In this document: piece after piece, positions 56,088 through 64,000 of the stretch
How positions within the stretch are numbered: the first letter of the stretch is position 1
How the letters are laid out: each line of letters opens with the position of its first letter
Source: Rhizobium vallis
GTDB taxonomy: Bacteria > Pseudomonadota > Alphaproteobacteria > Rhizobiales > Rhizobiaceae
Length of the DNA stretch: 64,000 nt
Reading direction: 5' to 3'
NCBI RefSeq assembly: GCF_003985155.1
Contig: NZ_ML133686.1
Coordinates: 838,001 to 902,000 of the forward strand
Made by a program: the position numbers and the translations under genes
Notes under the pieces: model-generated
The model's database searches: none
Told to the model about the DNA's origin: nothing
Seen by the model: only the letters and a program-made list of their open reading frames with translations

Positions 56088-56513
56088 TCAGATATCCTGT
56101 TCGATGCCCCAGATTTTAGGCTCCGCGCATTCCAGGCTGTTGCCGGCCGGATCGCGGAAATAGATGGAGCGGCCGCCATTCGGCCAGCGCACCGTAGATT
56201 CAATTGTCACGCCGGCAGCTGTCAGCCGTTCGGCCATGGCATCGACATTGCGGCCGGACACCCGAAAGCAGGCATGGCCCTGGCCGCTCGTGCCGTGCGG
56301 CGGCACTTGCAGCGCGTCCGGCGCGGGCGGCTTTACCGTCTCCTCCGGATTGAAGATCAGGAGAACGCCAGGCCCGCAGCGGAAGAAGACATGCCGGTTG
56401 CCGGCACGCGTGATCTTTTCCAGCCCGAGAACGTCTTCATAGAACGCCTCGGCCTCATCGAGATCCCGCGCATAGAGCGCCGTTTCCAACATGCCTTCCA
56501 GCATGGAGTTCAT
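56088..56513 (-). CDS. VOC-family protein in the rph operon
   Basis: 141 residues from ATG at 56513, overlapping the rph stop by four bases. [39 protein letters not shown] and [14 protein letters not shown] give the glyoxalase-like fold with metal-site residues. Metabolic substrate unknown; its place between rph and rdgB is conserved in rhizobia and suggests a housekeeping link. Confidence 0.9.
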   Translation of the reverse strand: MNSMLEGMLETALYARDLDEAEAFYEDVLGLEKITRAGNRHVFFRCGPGVLLIFNPEETVKPPAPDALQVPPHGTSGQGHACFRVSGRNVDAMAERLTAAGVTIESTVRWPNGGRSIYFRDPAGNSLECAEPKIWGIEQDI

Positions 56514-57229
56514 CCCGCGATGGCCTCTTTCTGCAGGGCGACGAGTTCGCCGATGCCGTTCTTGGCAAGACCCATCAGCGAGCTGAATTCTTCTTCGCTG
56601 AACGGCGTGCCTTCGGCCGTGCCCTGGATTTCGACGATCCCGCCGGCGCCGGTCATGACGAAGTTCGCATCGGTCTCGGCCGAGGAATCCTCGAGATAGT
56701 CGAGATCGATGACCGGCTGGCTGGCGAAAATACCGCAGGAGATGGCGGCGACATGATCCTTCAGGACCCGGTCGATCTTGATCATGTTGCGGCTTTCCAT
56801 CCATTTCAGGCAGTCGTAAAGCGCGATCCAGCCGCCGGTGATCGAGGCCGTCCGCGTACCGCCATCGGCCTGGATGACATCGCAATCGAGCGTGATCTGC
56901 CGTTCGCCGAGGGCCTGCAGGTCGACGACGGCGCGCAGCGACCGGCCGATCAGCCGCTGGATTTCCTGCGTGCGGCCGCCCTGCTTGCCGGCTGCGGCTT
57001 CGCGCTTCATCCGCTCGCCGGTCGCCCGTGGCAGCATGCCGTATTCGGCCGTGACCCAGCCCTTGCCGGTATTGCGCAGCCACGGCGGCGTCTTGTCCTC
57101 GAGGCTTGCCGTGCAGAGAACATGCGTATCGCCGAACTTCACCAGGCAGGAGCCTTCCGCATGCTTGGAGAAGTTGCGCTCGAACGAGACCTTGCGCATC
57201 TGGTCGGTTTTTCTGCCTGAAGGCCGCAT
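56510..57229 (-). CDS. rph: Ribonuclease PH
   Basis: 239 residues from ATG at 57229 (AGGAG upstream). [17 protein letters not shown] start, [14 protein letters not shown], and [13 protein letters not shown]. Phosphorolytically trims the 3' CCA-adjacent bases of tRNA precursors. Divergent from hrcA. Confidence 0.96.
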   Translation of the reverse strand: MRPSGRKTDQMRKVSFERNFSKHAEGSCLVKFGDTHVLCTASLEDKTPPWLRNTGKGWVTAEYGMLPRATGERMKREAAAGKQGGRTQEIQRLIGRSLRAVVDLQALGERQITLDCDVIQADGGTRTASITGGWIALYDCLKWMESRNMIKIDRVLKDHVAAISCGIFASQPVIDLDYLEDSSAETDANFVMTGAGGIVEIQGTAEGTPFSEEEFSSLMGLAKNGIGELVALQKEAIAG

Positions 57230-57355
57230 TCTTATCTCCTGGAGTTGCTGACCGCTTCTACGATTGGCCGCGCCTATTTGCAAATTCCCTTTTGCCACGG
57301 GTGCGAGTTTGACTATATTTTTGGAAAGCATCATCAGCGTGGGTTCGGGAAGTTC

Positions 57356-58444
57356 ATGGGCATCAGGTCGACGTCGGTTTCGGATGCCGTTGCTGCGCTG
57401 GACGAGCGATCCAGGGAGATTTTTCGACGCATCGTCGAAGGTTATCTGGAAAGCGGCGAGCCGCTTGGCTCGCGCAACCTGTCGCGCCTCCTACCGATGT
57501 CGCTCTCGCCGGCCTCCGTGCGCAACGTGATGAGCGATCTCGAAGATCTCGGCCTGATCTATTCCCCGCATGTCAGCGCCGGCCGGCTGCCGACCCAGAT
57601 CGGCCTGCGCTTCTTCGTCGACGCCTTCATGCAGGTCGGTGATCTCTCGGCCGAGGACCGTGCCAATATCGATCGCCAGGTGCGGGCCGAAAGCGGCGGC
57701 AATCCGGTGGAATCGATGATGAACGAGGCAAGCCGTATGCTGTCGGGTATTTCGCGCGGCGCCGGCCTCGTCATCACCTCGAAAAGCGATCCGGTGCTGA
57801 AACATGTCGAATTCATCCGCCTTGAACCGACGAAGGCGCTCGCCGTACTCGTCGGCGATCACGATCAGGTGGAAAACCGCATCATCGAGCTGCCGGCGGG
57901 TGTCACCTCTTCGCAGCTGACCGAGGCGGCAAATTTCCTCAATGCCCACATGTCCGGCCAGACACTGCCGGAGTTGCGCAAACAGCTCAGCCAGCTGAAG
58001 GATGACGTCCGCCACGAGCTCGACGCCCTGTCGCGTGATCTCGTCGAGCGCGGCATCGCCGTCTGGGCCGGTAGCCCGGACGAGGGAAAGCCTGCCCAGC
58101 TGATCATCCGCGGCCGCGCCAACCTGCTCGAAGGCCTCGCCGGCGCCGAGGATCTCGACCGGCTGCGCCTGCTGTTCGACGATCTCGAGAAGAAGGACAG
58201 CCTGATCGAGATCCTTAATCTGGCCGAAACCGGTTCGGGCGTGCGCATCTTCATCGGCTCGGAAAACAAGCTCTTCTCACTGTCCGGTTCGTCGCTGATC
58301 GTCGCACCCTATCGTGACGAAGACGATCGGATCGTCGGCGCCGTCGGCGTCATAGGCCCGACTCGGCTCAATTATTCCCGCATCGTGCCGATGGTGGATT
58401 ACACCGCCCAACTTATCTCCCGCCTTTCGCGCAATCCGCTCTGA
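57356..58444 (+). CDS. hrcA: Heat-inducible repressor HrcA
   Basis: 362 residues: winged HTH with [31 protein letters not shown], then the dimer/GAF-like domain. Binds CIRCE elements (TTAGCACTC-N9-GAGTGCTAA) upstream of groE; no CIRCE is seen in this window. Precedes grpE. A CTATAT -10-like box lies at 57313. Confidence 0.95.
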   Translation: MGIRSTSVSDAVAALDERSREIFRRIVEGYLESGEPLGSRNLSRLLPMSLSPASVRNVMSDLEDLGLIYSPHVSAGRLPTQIGLRFFVDAFMQVGDLSAEDRANIDRQVRAESGGNPVESMMNEASRMLSGISRGAGLVITSKSDPVLKHVEFIRLEPTKALAVLVGDHDQVENRIIELPAGVTSSQLTEAANFLNAHMSGQTLPELRKQLSQLKDDVRHELDALSRDLVERGIAVWAGSPDEGKPAQLIIRGRANLLEGLAGAEDLDRLRLLFDDLEKKDSLIEILNLAETGSGVRIFIGSENKLFSLSGSSLIVAPYRDEDDRIVGAVGVIGPTRLNYSRIVPMVDYTAQLISRLSRNPL

Positions 58445-58492
58445 CCCCGCCCTTGTTGACGACGCGGAATTTTCGCTTCTTTGTCACGCAGA

Positions 58493-58521
58493 CTTGATTT
58501 TTTTCGGTCAAACCTCGATAT
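58493..58521 (+). promoter_or_regulatory. Possible sigma-32 promoter of grpE
   Basis: CTTGAT (58493-58498) and CCTCGATAT (58513-58521) roughly match the RpoH pattern CTTGAA / CCCCATAT, 35-60 bp before the grpE ATG. A weaker match than the hsp20 promoter. Confidence 0.35.
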
Positions 58522-58555
58522 CGGGCGCATCTGAAGATACCAACCGGAGACCGTC

Positions 58556-59191
58556 ATGACCGATGAAACGACGAAAAACGGACCTGACGCAACTGCGGCC
58601 GATGCCGCAGCCGACGCCGCCGCCTACGTCGAGACCGATACTGCCGAGCGTGGGGAGGCGAGCCAGCCGGATCCGCTTGAGCTTCTGAAGGCCGAAAACG
58701 GCGAACTGCGCGACCGCTATCTTCGCCTTGCCGCCGAGATGGACAATCTGCGCCGCCGGACCGAACGCGAGGTGAAGGATGCCAAATCCTATTCCGTCGC
58801 CGGTTTTGCGCGCGACATGCTTGCCGTCTCGGACAATCTGCGCCGGGCGCTGGATGCCATCTCTCCGGAGACCAAGGCCGCGGCCGATGCCGGCCTCACC
58901 ACGCTGATCGAAGGCGTCGAGATGACCGAGCGAGCCATGCTCTCGGCCCTTGAGCGTCATGGCGTCCGCAAGCTGGAGCCGGTCGGCCAGAAGTTCGATC
59001 CGAATTTCCATCAGGCGATGTTCGAAGTGCCGAACCCTGAGGTGCCGAACAATACGGTCGTCCAGGTCGTGCAGGCAGGCTTCACCATCGGCGAACGCGT
59101 GCTGCGTCCTGCCATGGTCGGTGTCGCCAAGGGTGGCCCGAAGCCGGTCGAAGCCGAAGCCAATTCCGTCTTCGACGAAAAGGACGCCTGA
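58556..59191 (+). CDS. grpE: GrpE, nucleotide exchange factor of DnaK
   Basis: 211 residues. A long acidic N-terminal tail, coiled coil ([26 protein letters not shown]), and the beta domain block [19 protein letters not shown]. Exchanges ADP on DnaK. 111 bp after hrcA with its own possible heat promoter. Confidence 0.95.
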   Translation: MTDETTKNGPDATAADAAADAAAYVETDTAERGEASQPDPLELLKAENGELRDRYLRLAAEMDNLRRRTEREVKDAKSYSVAGFARDMLAVSDNLRRALDAISPETKAAADAGLTTLIEGVEMTERAMLSALERHGVRKLEPVGQKFDPNFHQAMFEVPNPEVPNNTVVQVVQAGFTIGERVLRPAMVGVAKGGPKPVEAEANSVFDEKDA

Positions 59192-59229
59192 GACCGCTTT
59201 CCTCCCTTAACGAGGACGAAGCCGGAAGG

Positions 59230-60174
59230 TCAGATGCGGGCGAAGCGTTCGATCAGCAGATCGAAGAAGCCGTCCGCATCGACGAAGCGCATGACCTTCG
59301 CATTGCGCTTGCGCTCGGTCACATGCCACCAGTCGACGACGGTCATCCCAACGGTAAGCTCGGACCGGATTTCGATCTCGACGTTGCAGTCCCGACCCTT
59401 GAAAAGCTCCGGCTTCAGCAGGTAGGCAACGACGGTGGGGTCATGCAGCGGTCCGCCGTCGGAACCGTATTTCTCGATATCGAAGCGCTCGAAGAATTCC
59501 AGCATCTCGACCATCGCCTTAACAGGCGCCGTGCCGATCTCGGCCATGCGCTTCACCCGGTCCTTGCGGGTCAGCAACTGATGCGTCACGTCAAGCGGCA
59601 TCATCACGATCGGAACGCCCGAGCGGAAGACGATGTCGGCTGCCTCAGGATCGACATAGATGTTGAATTCGGCTGCCGGCGTGATGTTGCCGCCCTCGAA
59701 GAAGCCACCGCCCATCATCACCAGCTCGCGGATGCGGGGGATGATGTCGGGCGCCTTCTGGAACGCCATACCGATATTGGTAAGCGGCCCGAGCGTGCAG
59801 AGCGTCACCGCGCCTTGCGGTTCGCCCCGCAGCGTTTCGATGATGAAATCGACCGAATGACTGGGCTGCAGCGCCATCGTCGGCTCGTTGAGTTCCGGGC
59901 CGTCGAGGCCGGTCTTGCCATGCACGTGTTCGGCCGTCACCAGCTTGCGGGCAATCGGCTTGTCTGCGCCGGCGAAAACCTTGATGTCTGTTCGGCCGCA
60001 GAGTTCGCAGACAATGCGCGCATTGCGGCTCGTGAGCGAAAGCGGCACATTGCCGGCAACCGTCGTAATCCCCAGCACTTCCAGTTCGTCGGGGCTGCCG
60101 AAGGCAAGCATGATGGCGGCCGCGTCGTCCTGACCGGGATCCGTGTCGATGATGATCTTTCTTGCGCTTGCCAT
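59230..60174 (-). CDS. Inosine/uridine-preferring nucleoside hydrolase
   Basis: 314 residues from ATG at 60174. The calcium-binding DTDPGQDD motif is at residues 9-16, followed by GITTVAGN and a late DGGPLHDPTVVAYL. Splits ribonucleosides to base and ribose. Base preference cannot be told. Minus strand, convergent with grpE. Confidence 0.92.
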   Translation of the reverse strand: MASARKIIIDTDPGQDDAAAIMLAFGSPDELEVLGITTVAGNVPLSLTSRNARIVCELCGRTDIKVFAGADKPIARKLVTAEHVHGKTGLDGPELNEPTMALQPSHSVDFIIETLRGEPQGAVTLCTLGPLTNIGMAFQKAPDIIPRIRELVMMGGGFFEGGNITPAAEFNIYVDPEAADIVFRSGVPIVMMPLDVTHQLLTRKDRVKRMAEIGTAPVKAMVEMLEFFERFDIEKYGSDGGPLHDPTVVAYLLKPELFKGRDCNVEIEIRSELTVGMTVVDWWHVTERKRNAKVMRFVDADGFFDLLIERFARI

Positions 60175-60475
60175 TCCGATCGTTCCCATCCTCGTGGTGC
60201 CTTACACATCCGGGCGACATGCATGAGCTCGGCATGCACCAATTTCTTCATTTCCCGTCGCAAATCAGCACATTTCGCGTCGGCACGTTTTGATGCGAGG
60301 CAGCAGGCGCTTTGTCAAGCAGGGAGGAGGGCGCCGGCTTAGCCGAAAATCGAGGAGGCGACGCCGGCGGCTCGCCTGCGCCTTGCAGGGGCGGGGTCCT
60401 CTCCCCATATTAGCGCTATCCGGATGCTGCATCTAAGGTCCGGGATGGTCGCTTGCATCAAGGACTTGAAAAAAG
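60175..60475. other. Promoter and leader region upstream of hsp20
   Basis: 301 bases with no gene. The left part (60175-60380) shows nothing; the right part carries the sigma-32 promoter and the ROSE-like thermometer. Confidence 0.6.
60382..60410 (+). promoter_or_regulatory. Sigma-32 (RpoH) promoter of the hsp20 operon
   Basis: -35 CTTGCAG (60382-60388), 14-bp spacer, -10 CCCCATAT (60403-60410), a near-consensus RpoH promoter. The predicted start near 60417 gives a leader of about 59 nt. Confidence 0.75.
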
Positions 60476-60478
60476 ATG
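60441..60478 (+). promoter_or_regulatory. ROSE-like RNA thermometer on hsp20 mRNA
   Basis: UCGCU (60449-60453) pairs with the ribosome site AGGA (60461-60464) with a bulged G and a 7-nt loop, extended by two further pairs. UYGCU opposite AGGA is the hallmark of ROSE thermometers, which free the ribosome site as temperature rises. Spacing to the ATG is 11 nt. Confidence 0.6.
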
Positions 60479-60901
60479 AGCCGCATTACCCCTTTCGCCA
60501 GCCCGCTGCTTCTGGGCTTCGACGCCATGGAAAAGACGCTGGAGCGGATTTCCAAGGCAAGCGACGGATATCCGCCCTACAATATCGAACGCATCGCTGC
60601 CGATAGCGGCGCGCCTGAGCGCCTGCGCATTACCCTTGCCGTCGCCGGTTTCAGCGAGGAAGAACTCGATGTTTCCACCGAGGAAAACCAGCTTTTGATC
60701 CGCGGTCGTCAGGCCGAGCAGGGTGAGCGGGATTACCTCTATCGCGGCATCGCCTCCCGGCAGTTTCAGCGGACCTTCGTTCTTGCCGACGGCATGCAGG
60801 TGCTCGGCGCCGGCCTGAAGAACGGCCTGCTCTCCGTCGATCTAATTCGTCCGGAACCCGCCCGCATGGTCAAGAAAATTAACATTTCGGTCTCACAGTA
60901 G
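60476..60901 (+). CDS. Small heat-shock protein Hsp20 (IbpA class)
   Basis: 141 residues: alpha-crystallin domain (YNIERIAADSG ... RITLAVAGFSEEELDVS ... LLIRGRQAEQGERDYLYRGIA) and the short C-terminal arm. Holds unfolding proteins during heat stress. Control appears double: sigma-32 promoter plus ROSE-like leader. DUF1150 follows in the operon. Confidence 0.93.
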   Translation: MSRITPFASPLLLGFDAMEKTLERISKASDGYPPYNIERIAADSGAPERLRITLAVAGFSEEELDVSTEENQLLIRGRQAEQGERDYLYRGIASRQFQRTFVLADGMQVLGAGLKNGLLSVDLIRPEPARMVKKINISVSQ

Positions 60902-60948
60902 CACAACGGTTTGTTGAACCGTTGGTCCCTTCTCCCGGAGGAACAGGA

Positions 60949-61206
60949 ATGTTGATGAAAGAAGCCACATCTCACTTGACCAAATCCGAGCTTGCCCACA
61001 TCGGCAACGGCGAGGTCGCCTACATCAGAAAAATGCGGACCGAGGAAGTCGCCAAGTGCTTCCCGGAGGCGCCGGATATCGATCCGAATGTCGATCTCTG
61101 GGCACTCTTCGGCGCCGACGGTACGCCGATCCTCTTGACGGACAACCGATCCAGCACCTTCTTCAAGGCTGCCGAGGACGAACTGAAGACGGTCAGCCTG
61201 CACTGA
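60949..61206 (+). CDS. DUF1150 family protein
   Basis: 85 residues from ATG at 60949 (GGAGG 7 nt upstream). ELAHIGNGEVAYIRKMRTEEV and WALFGADGTPILLTDNR are the family pattern. It repeatedly follows hsp20 in rhizobia, so a heat-linked role is likely, but the function is unknown. 167 bases after it (61207-61373) hold no gene. Confidence 0.9.
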   Translation: MLMKEATSHLTKSELAHIGNGEVAYIRKMRTEEVAKCFPEAPDIDPNVDLWALFGADGTPILLTDNRSSTFFKAAEDELKTVSLH

Positions 61207-61373
61207 CCGTCAATAGCATCCGTCGCATTTCGCTGCTTGCGGTGCGCCGTCGCTCTATTCGATTTTGCTGCGGTCGGGGCTAATGTCGCGACTTTGCGCG
61301 CTGCCTCTCTTTACAGTGAAGCGCGTCTTTTAGCCGGCCGGGGATATCGCGCCCGCCGGCTTGCCTCAGGGGC

Positions 61374-62071
61374 TTATATCTTCCTGAATGTCAGATAGGC
61401 CGAAGACCGGCCCTCACGCCGCGCCTTCGCCTCATAGCGCGTGCTCGGCCAGCCCTCGTAGGGCGTCAGCCAGTCCGCCGCATTTTCGGCGATCCAGTCG
61501 AAGCCGCCATGGTCGCGGCATTTGAGCAGCGTCCAGTTCACATAGGTGTCGATATCGGAGGCAAAGCAGAACAGGCCGCCGGGCTTCAGCACGCGGTGAA
61601 ATCGGTCGAGATTGGTCTTCGAGACGAAGCGCCGCTTCCAGTGCTTCCGCTTCGGCCAGGGATCGGGATAGAGCAGGTCGATCTGATCGAGCGAGCCATC
61701 CGGCAGCCAGTCGAGCAGTTGCGTCGCGTCGTCGTTATAGACGCGGATATTGCGCGCGCCGGTCTCGCCGATGCGCGACAGTAGCTTCTGCATGGAATTG
61801 ACGAAGGGCTCGACGCCGATGAAGCCGGTCGATGGCGTCTCCAGCGCCCGGTGGATCAGGTGCTCGCCGCCGCCAAAACCAATTTCCAGCCGCAATCTCT
61901 CGACAGGAACCGGGAAGAGCGATTTCGGCGGCTCCTGGGGAGCCGCCGAGAGATCGATGAGGAATGCCGGCAGCAGGCTGTTCAGCGTTTCAGCCTGCTG
62001 TTCGCGCAGGGCCTTTCCCTTGCGGCGACCGAAAAAGGCTTCGGTCGCGCGGCCCCGGCGTTCCATATCCG

Positions 62072-62075
<4 letters not shown>
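61374..62075 (-). CDS. trmB: tRNA (guanine-N7-)-methyltransferase TrmB
   Basis: 233 residues. The SAM-binding [11 protein letters not shown], then [16 protein letters not shown], the family signature. Makes m7G46 in tRNA. The ATG overlaps the metK stop (ATGA); coupling a SAM user to SAM synthetase is common in rhizobia. Confidence 0.95.
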
Positions 62076-63325
<1,250 letters not shown>

Positions 63326-63455
63326 TCCGGGATTCCCCTCAAAGAACAAAAGCTAGCTAGTAGGTACTCAGTTCGTGGCCTGATGACAAGCGCAGAAGGA
63401 CATAAATATATCTTTATATCTGCGGCAAAGTGACAAATTTTGCCCCAAAAACGCA

Positions 63456-63483
63456 AAAAAGCGGCCTTTCGACCGCTTTTCGA
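63456..63483. terminator. Terminator between praR and metK
   Basis: 9-bp stem (63458-63466 with 63471-63479, one G-U) around a TTTC loop, flanked by an A-run and a T-run, so it works in both directions; it ends praR. Confidence 0.8.
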
Positions 63484-63502
63484 ATTCTGCGATGACGATG
63501 GT

Positions 63503-63922
63503 TCAGTCGGCGTCGGCTTCGGCGGCCAGCGCTTTCACCAGCTCCACGACCTTGCGGCGAACCTTGGGATCGGAAATCTTGACGAAGGCGCGGTTAAGCT
63601 GCAGGCCCTCCGAAGAAGAGAGGAAATCGACCACGTAATTCGAGCTGGAGGCTTCGGCCATGCCACCGACAGCGCCGGAATGCTCGCCGGGCGCATCCTC
63701 GAAGAAAAAGGAAACTGGAACATTGAGAATGTTCGAGATGTTCTGCAGGCGGCTTGCGCCGACGCGGTTGGTTCCCTTTTCGTATTTCTGGATCTGTTGG
63801 AATGTAATGCCGAGGCTTTCGCCAAGCTTTTCCTGGCTCATGCCCAGCATCGTACGTCGAAGGCGAATACGGCTGCCGACATGGATATCGATCGGATTCG
63901 GCTTCTTCTTGTTTTCAATCAT
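63503..63922 (-). CDS. praR: PraR/PhrR-type XRE-family repressor
   Basis: 139 residues: HTH IRLRRTMLGMSQEKLGESLGITFQQIQKYEKG with IDIHVGSRIRLRR before it, closely fitting PraR/PhrR. In R. leguminosarum PraR represses biofilm and quorum-sensing genes and affects nodulation. Upstream of metK on the same strand. Residual 63923-64000 shows no gene. Confidence 0.9.
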   Translation of the reverse strand: MIENKKKPNPIDIHVGSRIRLRRTMLGMSQEKLGESLGITFQQIQKYEKGTNRVGASRLQNISNILNVPVSFFFEDAPGEHSGAVGGMAEASSSNYVVDFLSSSEGLQLNRAFVKISDPKVRRKVVELVKALAAEADAD

Positions 63923-64000
63923 GGTCGTGCCCTAGCTAAGAATTTCAACTTGTTTCTAACCGGCATGCCCCAGATCCATCCCAAAACGCCACGTTGCAAG

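Noticed and set aside
57230..57355. CIRCE element upstream of hrcA
   Set aside because: No TTAGCACTC-N9-GAGTGCTAA inverted repeat present.
63326..63455. SAM riboswitch in the metK leader
   Set aside because: No SAM-II or SAM/SAH-type conserved core or pseudoknot seen; the leader is AT-rich without matching stems.

Overview
The window looks like a stretch of chromosome from a fast-growing rhizobium, most likely the Rhizobium leguminosarum/etli group. The evidence is the high GC content, a PraR/PhrR-type repressor next to metK, pmtA for phosphatidylcholine synthesis beside pyrF, the order dnaA-rpsT-enoyl-CoA hydratase-mutM-ubiE-ubiB, and intergenic palindromes of the kinds scattered through rhizobial genomes. 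No rRNA, tRNA, CRISPR array, prophage or intact insertion sequence was found. The organism is inferred from gene content and order only.

Layout. 1-8.3 kb: end of a glutathione S-transferase gene, uppP, a 50-residue exported peptide gene, the minus-strand run pmtA-phosphatase-pyrF-DUF1330-NDUFA9-like, dnaN, then rsmI-yraN. 8.3-14 kb: a cupin gene and a LacI-controlled CUT2 sugar ABC operon lying between yraN and gshB. 14-24 kb: gshB, comM, cysK, a LysE exporter, dps, an EamA exporter with an Lrp regulator, dut and prfC. 24-36 kb: small metabolic and regulatory modules (Rid/Lrp, trmO, Mop, GFA, S10 peptidase, GntR/CynX, pirin, amidotransferase, coaBC, two SDR genes with a LysR). 36-38 kb: a VOC gene and an ArsR-SRPBCC-GFA operon. 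38-45.6 kb: a six-gene minus-strand cluster. 45.7-50.5 kb: ubiB, ubiE, mutM, an enoyl-CoA hydratase and rpsT. 50.5-64 kb: dnaA, a saccharopine dehydrogenase-like gene, hemW-rdgB, VOC-rph, hrcA-grpE, a nucleoside hydrolase, a heat-shock operon, metK-trmB and praR.

The most interesting system is the cluster at 38.1-45.6 kb. At first sight it is a histidine-utilisation locus. However, the ammonia-lyase homologue lacks the Ala-Ser-Gly triad that forms the MIO cofactor, the urocanase homologue lacks its usual active-site cysteine, and between them lie a DUF917/thiohydantoin desulfurase-like protein, a hydantoinase-like amidohydrolase and an M20 carbamoylase. That matches the five enzymes of bacterial ergothioneine (or S-methyl-ergothioneine) catabolism to glutamate, so these genes would be misnamed hutH and hutU by simple homology.

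Regulatory DNA is unusually readable. There is a 47-bp perfect palindrome over the promoter and start codon of a GntR gene, and next to it a tiny promoter-peptide-terminator unit. Two identical LacI-type operators lie 115 bp apart. A 34-bp palindrome abuts an ArsR gene. A sigma-32 promoter is followed by a ROSE-like RNA thermometer on an hsp20 gene. Seven GANTC methylation sites cluster upstream of dnaA. Two gene relics (DUF72, MFS) mark old rearrangements.
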